Below, piece after piece: positions 1 to 9,417 of a stretch of DNA of 64,000 nt. Every line of letters starts with the position of its first letter. Position 1 is the first letter of the stretch. This DNA comes from an uncultured Paracoccaceae bacterium (GTDB taxonomy: Bacteria > Pseudomonadota > Alphaproteobacteria > Rhodobacterales > Rhodobacteraceae), in the NCBI GenBank assembly GCA_947488605.1, contig CANKZJ010000001.1, positions 744,001-808,000 of the forward strand. Direction: 5' to 3'. Position numbers and translations under genes: made by a program. The notes under the pieces were generated by a model that saw nothing but the letters and a program-made list of their open reading frames with translations, made no database searches and was not told the DNA's origin.

Positions 1-652
1 CCCCGCCGAACCGACCATATTGAAAGACGGCGATATCTTGATCGCATCAAGCGACGGTCTGCAGTTCTTATCAAACGAAGACATCACGGCCACACTCAAA
101 GGTGTCTGCGACCAACCCGGCGCCGCAATTGCAAATGCCCTTTTGGCCGATGTAAAGACATTGGATCATCCCGAACAAGACAACACAGCGTTTACTGTCG
201 TCAAACTTGATCGCGTTTGTGCGCAAGTCCAGGCAGAGGAAACATCTGTTGCTGCGATGCCCACAACAGACTTGGCCGAAGATCAAGACGAGCCTGCAAT
301 CGACGCGCACGTCGAGGACGAGACTGCTGTCATTGCCGAAGCCGCAGAACCTGATGTCGATGACGCCGAAGTAGAGGCAGCTAAGCCCAATGTCATTGTA
401 GTAGAAGCCGAGCCGGTAACCGCTGATGATGGATCGCAAGACGCTAATCAAGATGTTGAAATTGTGGATGCTCCTGAGACAGTCACAGTTGCGCCAATCG
501 AAAAGAATGGCCGTCGCACTATCAAGGTGGTCAAGAAGGCCGAGCCTCGGCAGCGCTTTATTCCAAAACGCCCTTCAAACCCTGACTACGCAGGCGAAGA
601 TGCAGACGTTATGCCAAACTGGTATCGCAAGCAGAAGCGTTTCAAAGACTAA
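1..652 (+). CDS. PP2C-family serine/threonine phosphatase, C-terminal part (5' end outside window)
   Basis: The reading frame is open from the first base, so the gene starts left of the window and only about 216 codons are seen. Residues just after the edge (LKDGDILIASSDGL, then DNTAFTVVKL) match the last beta strands of the PP2C/SpoIIE phosphatase fold, including the Asp-Gly and Asp-Asn pairs that bind catalytic metal. This suggests a cytosolic protein phosphatase. After the fold comes a tail of about 140 residues rich in Asp, Glu, Ala and Val, ending in a basic segment (RRTIKVVKKAEPRQRFIPKR). That tail is not part of the core fold and may bind a partner. The in-frame TTG at 20 should not be taken as the start, because homology to the fold runs through it. 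Confidence 0.75.
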   Translation, partial: PAEPTILKDGDILIASSDGLQFLSNEDITATLKGVCDQPGAAIANALLADVKTLDHPEQDNTAFTVVKLDRVCAQVQAEETSVAAMPTTDLAEDQDEPAIDAHVEDETAVIAEAAEPDVDDAEVEAAKPNVIVVEAEPVTADDGSQDANQDVEIVDAPETVTVAPIEKNGRRTIKVVKKAEPRQRFIPKRPSNPDYAGEDADVMPNWYRKQKRFKD

Positions 653-669
653 ACGCTACCTTTCCAATA

Positions 670-1053
670 TCACAGTTCAATCTCGCCTGTTTCCGGGTCC
701 GGGTCTGGTATCCATGGCGGTGCGTCAGGGGACCTACGCAGGATGATATCCCCATTGGGCAAGAACTCCGGCGCTTCATAATTCCGCAAATCATCAACCT
801 GATTAAGTAACTCGGCAAAGGCGGGACCGACGGATTGTGCAAACTCCGCAAATGCGGGGCCCATCTGTTCGAACGTACCGTGCAAATCTTCGATTGCGGG
901 TTCTATTTCAGTCATCAGGCCCTGCATCAACAGGCGCGCGCCCTCTTCTATTAAGCTAAAGCCATCTTCAGTTTCAGGCACCGTTTCCTCTTGCGCCAGC
1001 GCAGGCGTTACCACGAGGCCAACCACAAATGTATATGCAAGTAACTGTCTCAT
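670..1053 (-). CDS. Small secreted protein of unknown function
   Basis: This 127-residue protein has a clear N-terminal signal peptide: MRQLLAYTF, a hydrophobic core, and a likely cleavage after Ala-Leu-Ala. The mature part is acidic, with a helical middle (about residues 30-90) carrying alternating Met/Phe/Leu positions. It ends in a proline-rich tail (SPDAPPWIPDPDPETGEIEL). It reads convergently with the upstream phosphatase gene, with only 17 bases between them. I recall similar short periplasmic proteins in Rhodobacteraceae but know no function, and none is claimed. Confidence 0.7.
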   Translation of the reverse strand: MRQLLAYTFVVGLVVTPALAQEETVPETEDGFSLIEEGARLLMQGLMTEIEPAIEDLHGTFEQMGPAFAEFAQSVGPAFAELLNQVDDLRNYEAPEFLPNGDIILRRSPDAPPWIPDPDPETGEIEL

Positions 1054-1089
1054 ACCCTCAAAATAAGGATTCTCGACCCGCTTTTCAAA

Positions 1090-2088
1090 TCACAAATCGA
1101 TGTCCAGCACGACTGGGAAGTGATCAGATGCAATCAAAAGCGCACTGCGCAGGTCAGGGTCCGCATAGCATTGGGGGTGGTCGAAAGGATGCCAAATCTG
1201 CCACTTAGGCCGTTTTTCCAATAGCCGTGGCGATACCATGATGTAGTCAAGTAGCGCCTGCAAATAGGGCCCGTCTCGACGTTTGAACCGGGCTGTAGCT
1301 GGCATCGCGCCGATACGGCGCCCAAGGATCATTCGGGCATGCGGATCGAACATACGCGTCGCACGCCCTTCGCCCAGCACGATCTCAATACCTGACCGCC
1401 CAAAGAGCTTTTCATACTCGTCCAGCCCCGGACCATCATTGAAATCGCCCAGCACAATCAGATCATCACCTGCATCAAGATGTTGGGTGACGCGTTTGCG
1501 CAACCAAATGCACTGCGCCAATTGTTTACGCCGGTTCTGGATCGAAATACGCGTTGCCTCGGTGTCATTGTTCGCACCATGCGGTGCCTTGGACTTGGCG
1601 TGCACCCCGATTAGCCGCAACTGACCTGCGGCCGTTGTCACCGCCACCTCCAATGGTGGTTTTGACCACCTGATCGGGTCAGGTGTCGCATCAACGTCCA
1701 CATCTATTCTGATCTCGGTATCAAAGGACGGCGCGTGGTCATCACCTTTGGGATCGTGCACAGCTGTCATCACGTTCGGATCATACAACAAGGCGATCTC
1801 TTGTTGGGTGTCATTGGTGAAACCTGTCAAAGCCTGCTGCGCACGCAGATTGAACCGCGTAGCAAAGGTCTCAAGCGCTCTGCGGGCATTGCGGTGCGGA
1901 CTGGTATCGGGGGCTTCTATGATCATGATCGCATCGGCATCAAGGGCTGCAAACACAACACCCAACCCCTCGGTTTGCTGCGCTTTGGTGACGTCCCAAC
2001 GCCCCGACCAGCTATCATCGTTGATCAGGTCGCCATCGTCATCAAACAACGTGTTGAACCATTCGACGTTGTAGGTGGCAATCCTCAC
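1090..2088 (-). CDS. Endonuclease/exonuclease/phosphatase (EEP) family hydrolase
   Basis: A 332-residue protein of the DNase I-like EEP superfamily, which hydrolyses phosphodiester or phosphomonoester bonds using metal. The superfamily motifs occur in order: ATYNVEWF at the N-terminus, IIEAPD, GVHAKSK, LGDFNDGP and C-terminal ASDHFPVV, giving the Asn, Glu, His, Asp and Asn/Asp catalytic set. The start chosen is the GTG at 2086-2088, because MRIATYNVEW is the normal family N-terminus and the GTG overlaps the stop of the upstream J-domain gene by 4 bases (GTGA). A longer frame to 2223 runs inside that gene and is unlikely. No signal peptide is seen. The substrate cannot be told. Confidence 0.85.
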   Translation of the reverse strand: MRIATYNVEWFNTLFDDDGDLINDDSWSGRWDVTKAQQTEGLGVVFAALDADAIMIIEAPDTSPHRNARRALETFATRFNLRAQQALTGFTNDTQQEIALLYDPNVMTAVHDPKGDDHAPSFDTEIRIDVDVDATPDPIRWSKPPLEVAVTTAAGQLRLIGVHAKSKAPHGANNDTEATRISIQNRRKQLAQCIWLRKRVTQHLDAGDDLIVLGDFNDGPGLDEYEKLFGRSGIEIVLGEGRATRMFDPHARMILGRRIGAMPATARFKRRDGPYLQALLDYIMVSPRLLEKRPKWQIWHPFDHPQCYADPDLRSALLIASDHFPVVLDIDL

Positions 2089-2765
2089 GTCCGCCCGCCT
2101 TGAATTTCCTCCCAGGCACGGTTGATCACAACCATACGACGCTCTGCTAGTTTCACAGCTTCTTCGGGAACACCGCGCGCCATCATTTGATCGGGGTGAG
2201 TTTCGCGCACCAGCTTGCGCCATGCAGCACGAATTTCTTCTGTGGTCGCCGTAGGCTCTACCCCCAACACATCATATGGATCGCGGTCGGCCTCAGCCAC
2301 AAACTGCGCACGAATGGTCCGAAAGCGCCTTTCATCAAAGCCAAAGATGTCAGCTACCTGCTGCAGAAAATCATCTTCGTTTGGATGATAGACCCCATCA
2401 GCCATCGCAATGTGAAATAACCCTTCAAGCAGATCGCATAGCGGGGCATCATCATCACCATACATCGCTTTGATGCGGTGCGCATAAATGTCATAGCCCG
2501 CCACATCCTGCCGCGCGAGGTTAAATACGCGTGCCGCATTTGCCTCTTCTTCGACCGGGATGACGAAAACCTCACGAAAGGCCACCACTTCGTCTTTGGT
2601 CACCGTGCCATCGGCCTTGGCCATTTTTGCACCCAAAGCAATCACTGCAATCGCAAAAGCAACGGTCCGGTCAGGCGAGGTGCGCAGTTTCTCAAAGACC
2701 GCAGACAGTCCCTCACCTTTAGCAAGTGCTGCGATAGCTTCGGCCATGCGTGACCAAATCGACAT
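2085..2765 (-). CDS. TerB-like and J-domain co-chaperone (DjlA-like)
   Basis: The 226-residue protein has a TerB-like all-helical domain (about residues 30-150, with MAKADGTVTKDE and MADGVYHPNEDD as the repeated acidic motif). A C-terminal J domain follows (about 162-222) with the essential His-Pro-Asp at 190-192. J domains stimulate the ATPase of DnaK. TerB domains occur in envelope and tellurite-stress proteins such as DjlA. Unlike DjlA there is no N-terminal transmembrane helix, so this is probably cytosolic. It is translationally coupled to the downstream EEP hydrolase by a 4-base overlap. Confidence 0.85.
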   Translation of the reverse strand: MSIWSRMAEAIAALAKGEGLSAVFEKLRTSPDRTVAFAIAVIALGAKMAKADGTVTKDEVVAFREVFVIPVEEEANAARVFNLARQDVAGYDIYAHRIKAMYGDDDAPLCDLLEGLFHIAMADGVYHPNEDDFLQQVADIFGFDERRFRTIRAQFVAEADRDPYDVLGVEPTATTEEIRAAWRKLVRETHPDQMMARGVPEEAVKLAERRMVVINRAWEEIQGGRT

Positions 2766-2778
2766 AATATGTGGCCTC

Positions 2779-3246
2779 TCAAAGCGTCTTTTGCATCAAA
2801 ACAAGATCAATCCAACGCCCGAACTTGAACCCGACTTGCGGCAATGTTGCAACCTTATCAAAGCCCAGTTTGGCATGAAATGCGACGGCGCCGGTATTTT
2901 CAGCACTACACCCTGCAAACATACTATGCATTCCGGCAGCCTTTGCATCTCGGCAAAGAGCTAGCATCAATTGGCGTCCAACGCCTTTCCCATGTCCACA
3001 CCCATGCAACATGATCGTGTGTTCGACTGTGAAACGGTAGCCTTCACCACTGCGAAAAGGGAAATATCGGGCAAAACCCAAGATTTTGCCATCCTCATCC
3101 CAAACCAAACAGTCTTTGCGCGTAAGTTCAGCGACTTCTGCATCAGACTTTTCGACAGGATTGAAAGTTACAGTGGTTTCGCGAATGGCGTCGTTCCAGA
3201 TAGCAGCAATCTGTGCTGCATCCGTTGGGGTCGCCGCTCTGATCAT
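2779..3246 (-). CDS. GNAT-family N-acetyltransferase
   Basis: A 155-residue acetyltransferase resembling the phosphinothricin/methionine-sulfone acetyltransferase group. It opens with MIRAATPTDAAQIAAIWNDAIRETTVTF. The acetyl-CoA loop motif is GKGVGRQLMLAL (about residue 90), followed by AENTGAVAFHAKLGF, the typical last helix-strand. It probably transfers acetyl to a small amine, but the substrate is unknown. Its start codon overlaps the stop of the VOC gene upstream (ATGA at 3243-3246), so the two genes are co-translated. Confidence 0.85.
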   Translation of the reverse strand: MIRAATPTDAAQIAAIWNDAIRETTVTFNPVEKSDAEVAELTRKDCLVWDEDGKILGFARYFPFRSGEGYRFTVEHTIMLHGCGHGKGVGRQLMLALCRDAKAAGMHSMFAGCSAENTGAVAFHAKLGFDKVATLPQVGFKFGRWIDLVLMQKTL

Positions 3247-3854
3247 GTCAGCGTACGAAGTCCATGAGGCGTTTGAAACGTCGCTTGCATCGCAAATGGA
3301 CCTTCCGACAAACTGACACGGCTATCTTGCAAATCAATCATCGCATTGATGATATCCGCCGCAGGGTGCGTGACCTCAAACATCTCTAACTTGCACCCAC
3401 TGTCCGGCAGACGCTGAGACGGATGTTGTGTACCGTCAGCCCATTGCAGCAAGGTCGGGAAAGCGCCATCAAATGGCAGCGTACCGCCATCAGGGACCGC
3501 GATTTGCCATGCCAGATCACCACGCGTCAACGCTTGCGGCGTACCAGCGGATCGGGGTGCTTTATTCATTGCAGCCACCATGTCAGCGGTCTGACATATC
3601 CAGTTGGCCAAGCGTGGCGCGCCAACAAAGCTGTCCAAGCCAAACCAACTATGCCCGGCCTCAGGAACGGCATTGGGATCTTTAGCGATCACCTCGAAGT
3701 AAAGCCCGTCGGCAAGACCCAGCAGCGCATTATGCGTGCCATAGCGTGCATGTTGTCCGCCGGGCAGAAGCTGCACACCTAACTGGTCCTCGACCCAGGC
3801 AGTCCCCTCTTCAAGTGTCGCAGAGGCAACGGCGAGATGGTCGAGTGTCAGCAT
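3243..3854 (-). CDS. VOC-superfamily (glyoxalase-like) protein
   Basis: A 203-residue protein beginning LDHLAVASATLEEGTAWVEDQLGV, the characteristic first strand-helix of VOC metalloenzymes, followed by GTHNALLGL and YFEVIAKDP. It fits the Glyoxalase_3 type domain rather than methylmalonyl-CoA epimerase, although it is the gene next to the methylmalonyl-CoA mutase. Its role is unknown. It is the first gene of a short leftward unit with the acetyltransferase (4-base overlap). Confidence 0.75.
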   Translation of the reverse strand: MLTLDHLAVASATLEEGTAWVEDQLGVQLLPGGQHARYGTHNALLGLADGLYFEVIAKDPNAVPEAGHSWFGLDSFVGAPRLANWICQTADMVAAMNKAPRSAGTPQALTRGDLAWQIAVPDGGTLPFDGAFPTLLQWADGTQHPSQRLPDSGCKLEMFEVTHPAADIINAMIDLQDSRVSLSEGPFAMQATFQTPHGLRTLT

Positions 3855-3926
3855 GTGTGGTCTCCTTCAAGTCGACTCAATAAAAGCAGAATATGGGGTG
3901 CGACGAAAGGTCTCACCTCAAGAAAT

Positions 3927-6053
3927 TCACGAGCGTGCTTCCCGGATCAACGCGAGGATATCTTGTGCCGCTTTGGGGATATTCGTACCCGGTCCAAAAA
4001 TCGCTTTCACACCACTATCGTAAAGGAATTGATAGTCTTGCTGAGGGATCACACCACCACAGATGACAAGGATATCTCCGGCTCCTGCGTCGTTCAGCGC
4101 TTGCACCAGTTTCGGCGCAAGCGTCTTATGCCCCGCTGCCTGAGAGCTGATACCAATGACATGCACATCATTGTCGATAGCATCTTGTGCCGCCTCCCCC
4201 GGCGTCTGGAAAAGCGGCCCGACATCGACATCAAAACCGATATCAGCAAACGCTGTCGCGATGACTTTTGCGCCACGATCATGGCCATCTTGGCCCATTT
4301 TCACGACCAACATGCGCGGCCTGCGCCCTTCATCTTTGGCAAAGCTTTCGACGCTGGCCTGGATCGCGGCAAAGCCTTCGTCGCCTTCATACGCTGCGCC
4401 ATATACGCCAGCCAAGGTTTTCACTTCCGCCCGGTGGCGGCCAAATGCCTTCTCCATTGCCATGCTGATCTCTCCGACTGTGGCGCGGGCGCGGGATGCC
4501 GCAACCGCCGCCTCCAATAGATTGCCGCCCCCATTTGCGCGGCGCGTCATTTCATTCAACGCAGCCTCGCATGCCGCGTTATCGCGCGCCGCCTTCGTGG
4601 CCTCGATCCGTGCGATTTGCGACAGGCGCACTGCGTCATTGTCGATGTCCAAGATGTCGATCGGGTCTTCGTTGTCTTTGCGATACTTGTTCACGCCCAC
4701 GACGACCTCGGTTCCGCGATCAATCCCGGCCTGACGCTTTGCGGCGGTTTCCTCAATCCGTAGTTTGGGCATGCCAGAGGCCACAGCCTTGGTCATCCCG
4801 CCCAACTCCTCGACCTCTTCGATCAGAGCCCAAGCAGCCTCAGCCAATTCATGCGTCAGGTTCTCAACGTAATAAGACCCCGCCAATGGATCGACGACAT
4901 TTGTTACACCTGTTTCTTCTTGCAAGATCAGCTGGGTATTGCGGGCAATGCGCGCGCTAAACTCGGTAGGCAGAGCAATCGCTTCGTCGAGCGCATTGGT
5001 ATGCAACGACTGTGTGCCGCCCAGCACCGCACTCATCGCCTCATAGGCGGTGCGGATCACGTTGTTATAGGGATCTTGTTCTTGCAGCGACACGCCAGAG
5101 GTTTGGCAGTGGGTCCGCAGCATAGACGACTTGGGGTTCTTAGGCTCAAATTCCGCCATGATGCGCGACCATAGCAGACGCGCGGCACGTAGTTTGGCGG
5201 CTTCCATGAAGAAGTTCATGCCGATGGCGAAAAAGAACGACAGACGGCCCGCGAACTGATCCACATCCATGCCGCGCGCAATTGCGGTGCGGACGTATTC
5301 GCGACCGTCAGCCAGCGTGTAAGCCAGCTCTTGCACCAAATTCGCGCCCGCCTCTTGCATGTGGTAGCCGCTGATCGAGATCGAGTTGAATTTCGGCATT
5401 TCGTCGGTTGTGTATTCAATGATATCCGCAATGATCCGCATCGAAGGCTCTGGCGGATACACGTAAGTGTTGCGCACCATAAACTCTTTCAAAATGTCAT
5501 TCTGGATCGTGCCTGACAACACGTTGCGCGAATGCCCCTGCTCTTCCCCGGCCACGATGAAATTCGCTAAGATCGGGATCACGGCGCCATTCATCGTCAT
5601 CGAAACCGACACCTTATCAAGCGGGATACCGTCAAACAGGATTTTCATATCCTCGACGCTATCAATCGCGACGCCAGCCTTGCCGACGTCACCTTCAACC
5701 CGCGGATGATCACTGTCATAGCCTCGGTGCGTTGCCAGATCGAACGCCACTGACACACCCTGCTGACCCGCAGCTAGCGCCTTGCGATAAAACGCATTGG
5801 ATTCCTCGGCTGTCGAAAAACCTGCATACTGTCGGATCGTCCAAGGACGACCTGCGTACATTGTGGCCTTCACACCGCGGGTAAACGGCGCCTGCCCCGG
5901 AATACCACCCATATGCGGCAATCCGTCCGTGTCATCCGCAGTATAAAGCGGCTGGACCGGAATACCCTCAAGCGTATCCCATGTCAGGGCTTCCAAAGGC
6001 TTGCCACGTAGTTCTTTGCGGGCAATCTCTTCCCATGTTTTCTTGTCAGACAT
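3927..6053 (-). CDS. scpA: Methylmalonyl-CoA mutase, single-chain
   Basis: Cobalamin-dependent enzyme that isomerises (R)-methylmalonyl-CoA to succinyl-CoA, the last step of propionyl-CoA assimilation. The 708-residue product has the family's usual length. It carries the N-terminal TIM-barrel domain ([21 protein letters not shown] and the substrate loop [25 protein letters not shown] segment) and a C-terminal B12-binding domain with the base-off motif DGHDRG (His about 591). The start is the ATG at 6053 (MSDKKTW), preceded by GGAGGT. The frame is open further upstream but that stretch does not resemble the family. It lies near pccA and pccB, which make its substrate. Confidence 0.97.
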   Translation of the reverse strand: MSDKKTWEEIARKELRGKPLEALTWDTLEGIPVQPLYTADDTDGLPHMGGIPGQAPFTRGVKATMYAGRPWTIRQYAGFSTAEESNAFYRKALAAGQQGVSVAFDLATHRGYDSDHPRVEGDVGKAGVAIDSVEDMKILFDGIPLDKVSVSMTMNGAVIPILANFIVAGEEQGHSRNVLSGTIQNDILKEFMVRNTYVYPPEPSMRIIADIIEYTTDEMPKFNSISISGYHMQEAGANLVQELAYTLADGREYVRTAIARGMDVDQFAGRLSFFFAIGMNFFMEAAKLRAARLLWSRIMAEFEPKNPKSSMLRTHCQTSGVSLQEQDPYNNVIRTAYEAMSAVLGGTQSLHTNALDEAIALPTEFSARIARNTQLILQEETGVTNVVDPLAGSYYVENLTHELAEAAWALIEEVEELGGMTKAVASGMPKLRIEETAAKRQAGIDRGTEVVVGVNKYRKDNEDPIDILDIDNDAVRLSQIARIEATKAARDNAACEAALNEMTRRANGGGNLLEAAVAASRARATVGEISMAMEKAFGRHRAEVKTLAGVYGAAYEGDEGFAAIQASVESFAKDEGRRPRMLVVKMGQDGHDRGAKVIATAFADIGFDVDVGPLFQTPGEAAQDAIDNDVHVIGISSQAAGHKTLAPKLVQALNDAGAGDILVICGGVIPQQDYQFLYDSGVKAIFGPGTNIPKAAQDILALIREARS

Positions 6054-6154
6054 CGGCACCTCCGGCAGGGGTTGGGCAGGGTAACACGCATTTGTTTGCA
6101 TCAAAGTGCGGTTCCCCCTTAGCTTTTGGCGCAAGCGCCTCTATATCCAAAGTT

Positions 6155-6616
6155 ATGAAACTATTGATGAACATCGCACTCGCTGCACTGATCGCCCTGC
6201 CTGCTGCGGCAGAAGACAAAACCGTGCTAGAACGCTGGGAAGAAGACCGAACACAAGTCTTCGACGGCGCCGAGATCACGTTGGAGGATTTGTACTGGAT
6301 CGCACGTCCCCTCGTGATTTTCGCTGACACACCAGATGATCCCCGTTTCCAGCAGCAAATGGATTTATTGCTGGAAGATGCGGATCGTTTAGCCTTGCGC
6401 GACGTGATCATCATCACCGATACAGACAGATCAGAGATGAGCGACGTGCGCGAAACACTTCGCCCACGCGGATATATGATGGCACTTGTTGGCAAAGATG
6501 GTCGCGTCGCCCTGCGTAAACCCGGCCCGTACAGCGTCCGCGAGATATCACGGTCCATCGATAAAATGCCTTTGCGCCAGCAGGAAATCGCGGATCGCAG
6601 ATTGGTGGAGCCGTAG
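6155..6616 (+). CDS. DUF4174-domain periplasmic protein
   Basis: A 153-residue protein with a signal peptide (MKLLMNIALAALIALPAAAE, cleavage near Ala19). The mature part contains the DUF4174 pattern: LARPLVIFA-like strand (ARPLVIFADTPDDPRFQQQ), a helix, DVIIITDTD, and MMALVGKDGRVALRKPGP. That is a thioredoxin-like fold lacking a CxxC pair. The function is unknown. It is divergent from the mutase gene. The start is the ATG at 6155, because the signal peptide begins there; the Shine-Dalgarno is weak. Confidence 0.75.
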   Translation: MKLLMNIALAALIALPAAAEDKTVLERWEEDRTQVFDGAEITLEDLYWIARPLVIFADTPDDPRFQQQMDLLLEDADRLALRDVIIITDTDRSEMSDVRETLRPRGYMMALVGKDGRVALRKPGPYSVREISRSIDKMPLRQQEIADRRLVEP

Positions 6617-6622
6617 GCGCAG

Positions 6623-6994
6623 CTAGACAAGTGATCCGCGCTTAAGCAAAAAGCGCCCTCCGAAAAAGAGGATGAGTACGAGCAGAACGGCCGCACTCAC
6701 TTGCGATACCACCTCTTGGGTCATCAAAGTGAAACAGAACACAGTCGTTCCGAAGATAAATGCCCCGGCAATCAGGCTGTTGCTCCATCCTATCCACTGG
6801 TCATGGAAGGCCGCGTAGCTAATCACAAAGACACCAAACCCCACCATCAACGGTACGAGAATTGTGATCGCAAAAAAGGCGGCTATGCCATATCCAACCC
6901 CAGACATGATAATCATAAAACCCGCAAAATAACCGCCAATGGCGGACGCAAGGGCAAGCCCGAAAGCGGCACTATATGACAGCCAGCCTCGCAT
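6623..6994 (-). CDS. Small four-helix membrane protein, function unknown
   Basis: A 123-residue, very hydrophobic protein with about four transmembrane helices (approximately residues 8-28, 36-58, 70-90 and 98-116) and a short basic C-terminus (RFLLKRGSLV). Its ATG follows the pccA stop codon with no spacing (TAG-ATG), so it is probably translated by coupling to pccA as a passenger of the propionyl-CoA carboxylase transcript. No motif identifies a function. Confidence 0.65.
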   Translation of the reverse strand: MRGWLSYSAAFGLALASAIGGYFAGFMIIMSGVGYGIAAFFAITILVPLMVGFGVFVISYAAFHDQWIGWSNSLIAGAFIFGTTVFCFTLMTQEVVSQVSAAVLLVLILFFGGRFLLKRGSLV

Positions 6995-8992
6995 CTATTC
7001 GAATTCCATGATCACTTCGTCAACAGCAAGGCTGTCACCTGCCCCCGCCTTGATCGCCTTGACGACACCCTTTTTCTCAGCGCGCAAGATGTTTTCCATC
7101 TTCATCGCCTCCACTGTGCACAGCGCTTGGCCTTCCTGCACTTGATCGCCTTCGGCCACGTCCACCTTTACGATCAATCCCGGCATTGGGCAGAGCAGAT
7201 ATTTAGAAGTATCCGGCGGCAGCTTTTCGGGCATCAGGTCAGCCAATTCCGCCTGACGCGGTGTGCGCACATGCACCTTGATATCCGCGCCGCGATAGCG
7301 AACCCGGAAACCACCGGAAATCTTGCCGATCTTTAGCACCAAAGGGCTGCCATCCACAGTCAACCGCGCCAGCGGATCACCGGGCGTCCAGTCGCTTTCC
7401 ACGCGCCGCGTGCGGTCGCTCATCTCGACGTCTGCGCCAGATTTGTCCGCATTGATCTTTACGTCATGCGCGTGGCCTTGCAGTTTCACAACCCAATCTT
7501 CACCGACATGGCGCTCGTGGTTGTCCATGCGCCCTGAAATGCGCGTGCGGCGAATTTCGGCGACACGGTGCATTGCGGCAGCAGCGGCAGCCACGCGCAT
7601 GCAATCCTCTTCACCCAACGTGACGCCCTCGAAACCTTCGGGGTATTCTTCTTCAATGAAGGCCGTGGTCATATTCCCGCTGGTGAATTTCGGATGGTCA
7701 TAAACGGCGGCCAAGAATGGAAGGTTATGGCCGATACCTTCTAGCTCAAACCCATCCAACGCGAGCCGCATTTCCTCAATCGCGGTGGCTCGGTCGGGTG
7801 CCCATGTGCACAGCTTGGCGATCATTGGATCGTAATACATGCTGATCTCGCCGCCCTCGAAAACGCCTGTATCATTGCGCACAGCGCGTGTCGGCGTCGC
7901 TTCCTCAACGGGGGGACGGTAACGGGTCAAACGGCCAATCGATGGCAAGAAGCCGCGATACGGATCTTCGGCATAAAGCCGGCTTTCCATAGCCCAGCCG
8001 TTGATTTTGAGGTCATCTTGGCCAAACGGTAACTTTTCGCCAGCAGCGACGCGGATCATCTGTTCGACCAGATCAATGCCCGTGATCAACTCAGTCACAG
8101 GGTGCTCTACCTGAAGCCGCGTGTTCATCTCTAGGAAGTAGAAATTGCGGTCACCGTCGACAATGAACTCAACAGTTCCTGCGCTGGTATAATCAACGGC
8201 CTGCGCCAGAGCGACCGACTGTTCGCCCATCGCCTTGCGGGTTTCTGCGTCCAAGAACGGGCTTGGCGCTTCTTCGATAACCTTTTGATTGCGGCGCTGA
8301 ATCGAGCATTCACGCTCGTGTAGATAAACCGCATTGCCGTGGCCATCTGCAAGAACCTGAATTTCAATGTGGCGCGGTTGCGTGATGAATTTCTCGATGA
8401 ATATCCGGTCATCACCAAAGCTGTTGGCGGCCTCGTTCTTGGACGACTGGAACCCTTCGCGGGCCTCTGCGTCATTCCACGCGATGCGCATGCCCTTACC
8501 ACCGCCACCGGCAGAGGCTTTGATCATCACCGGATAACCAACCTGATTGGAGGTCTTGACCGCATCTTCTACGTCTTCAATCAGCCCCATGTAGCCAGGC
8601 ACGGTGGAAACATCCGCCTCTTGGGCCAGCTTTTTGGATGTAATCTTGTCGCCCATTGCCTCGATCGCACCCTTTGGCGGGCCGATAAATGCCACACCGG
8701 CTTCGGCTAACGCATCAGCGAACTTGGCGTTCTCGGACAGAAAACCATAGCCGGGATGTACTGCTTCTGCGCCACTGACGCGGACGGCTTCCATCACTTT
8801 GTCGATGACGATGTAAGACTGATTGGCCGGGGACGGACCGATATGCACGGCCTCGTCTGCCATCTTCACATGCAACGCATTGCGATCCGCATCCGAATAG
8901 ATCGCAACCGTCTTGATGCCCATCTTGCGGGCGGTCTTGATGACCCGGCATGCGATTTCGCCACGGTTGGCAATCAGAATTTTCTTGAACAT
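6995..8992 (-). CDS. pccA: Propionyl-CoA carboxylase, biotin-carboxylase/BCCP (alpha) subunit
   Basis: Carboxylates the biotin group used by PccB to turn propionyl-CoA into (S)-methylmalonyl-CoA. The 665-residue product has the biotin-carboxylase domain at the N-terminus (KKILIANRGEIACRV, ATP loop SAGGGGKGMR, and EMNTRLQVEHPVTE). A linking BT region follows, then the biotinyl domain at the C-terminus with EAMKM, in which Lys631 would carry biotin. Length and order are normal for the family. It is separated from pccB by small genes on the same strand, with a hairpin terminator just upstream of its start (9016-9050), so it may have its own promoter. Confidence 0.97.
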   Translation of the reverse strand: MFKKILIANRGEIACRVIKTARKMGIKTVAIYSDADRNALHVKMADEAVHIGPSPANQSYIVIDKVMEAVRVSGAEAVHPGYGFLSENAKFADALAEAGVAFIGPPKGAIEAMGDKITSKKLAQEADVSTVPGYMGLIEDVEDAVKTSNQVGYPVMIKASAGGGGKGMRIAWNDAEAREGFQSSKNEAANSFGDDRIFIEKFITQPRHIEIQVLADGHGNAVYLHERECSIQRRNQKVIEEAPSPFLDAETRKAMGEQSVALAQAVDYTSAGTVEFIVDGDRNFYFLEMNTRLQVEHPVTELITGIDLVEQMIRVAAGEKLPFGQDDLKINGWAMESRLYAEDPYRGFLPSIGRLTRYRPPVEEATPTRAVRNDTGVFEGGEISMYYDPMIAKLCTWAPDRATAIEEMRLALDGFELEGIGHNLPFLAAVYDHPKFTSGNMTTAFIEEEYPEGFEGVTLGEEDCMRVAAAAAAMHRVAEIRRTRISGRMDNHERHVGEDWVVKLQGHAHDVKINADKSGADVEMSDRTRRVESDWTPGDPLARLTVDGSPLVLKIGKISGGFRVRYRGADIKVHVRTPRQAELADLMPEKLPPDTSKYLLCPMPGLIVKVDVAEGDQVQEGQALCTVEAMKMENILRAEKKGVVKAIKAGAGDSLAVDEVIMEFE

Positions 8993-9015
8993 GATCTTTC
9001 GTCCCCAGAACTAGA

Positions 9016-9050
9016 AAACCGCTGCCGGGGTATAGCCCCAACAGCGGTTT
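9016..9050 (-). terminator. Strong hairpin terminator between the small lipoprotein gene and pccA
   Basis: A nine-base outer stem (AAACCGCTG / CAGCGGTTT) with an inner GGGG/CCCC stem around a short loop is followed on the minus strand by a run of T. It lies about 40 bases after the stop of the lipoprotein gene (9090) and just before pccA. It should end or attenuate transcription coming from the small genes into pccA. Confidence 0.8.
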
Positions 9051-9089
9051 CCAAAATTGATACGCCCCGGCAGGGCGCGGTTGTCTAAC

Positions 9090-9296
9090 TTAACGGCAGC
9101 CGTTGATGCCTGCGTCGTCGCAAAGCACGCCGGCAGCGGCGCCTGCAAGCATTGTACCAGTGCGGTCAGTGCCGAGAATTTCAGCTGCGACCAGACCTGC
9201 GCCTGCGCCAGCAACGCCACGCTCTGCGTCACCTTCGAGGCAACCTGCCAAACCAAATACTGCCACTGTCGCAAGGATGATTGATGTCTTTTGCAT
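9090..9296 (-). CDS. Small lipoprotein with glycine-zipper-like segment
   Basis: A 68-residue protein with a lipoprotein signal peptide: a hydrophobic stretch ending in the lipobox LAGC, so Cys19 would be lipidated. The mature part is Gly/Ala-rich (GVAGAGAGLVAAEILG, GTMLAGAAAGVL), resembling glycine-zipper segments of small outer-membrane-associated proteins, with two Cys near the C-terminus. It sits between pccB and pccA in the propionate locus. Its role there is unknown. An inverted repeat (9373-9391) lies upstream. Confidence 0.75.
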   Translation of the reverse strand: MQKTSIILATVAVFGLAGCLEGDAERGVAGAGAGLVAAEILGTDRTGTMLAGAAAGVLCDDAGINGCR

Positions 9297-9372
9297 AATC
9301 TTAAGCCTATCGTTGTTTTATAAGTCGCCCCCCAATTGGTGCGACCTGCCCCGCCATCAATAGCAATTTCGC

Positions 9373-9391
9373 GATGATATCCAATATCATC
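9373..9391 (-). promoter_or_regulatory. Perfect inverted repeat, possible operator of the lipoprotein gene
   Basis: GATGATAT and ATATCATC form a perfect 8-base dyad around CCA. It lies about 77-95 bases before the lipoprotein start. A TATAAA-like -10 element follows closer to the gene. The binding protein is not known. Confidence 0.4.
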
Positions 9392-9417
9392 TGCCAAATT
9401 ACCCTTATTCCGGCGAA

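Noticed and set aside
6090..6112. TTTGCATCAAAG-like sequence before methylmalonyl-CoA mutase, considered as a PccR site
   Set aside because: Only a degenerate match to the pccB/pccR units with no clear second unit at eight-base spacing.
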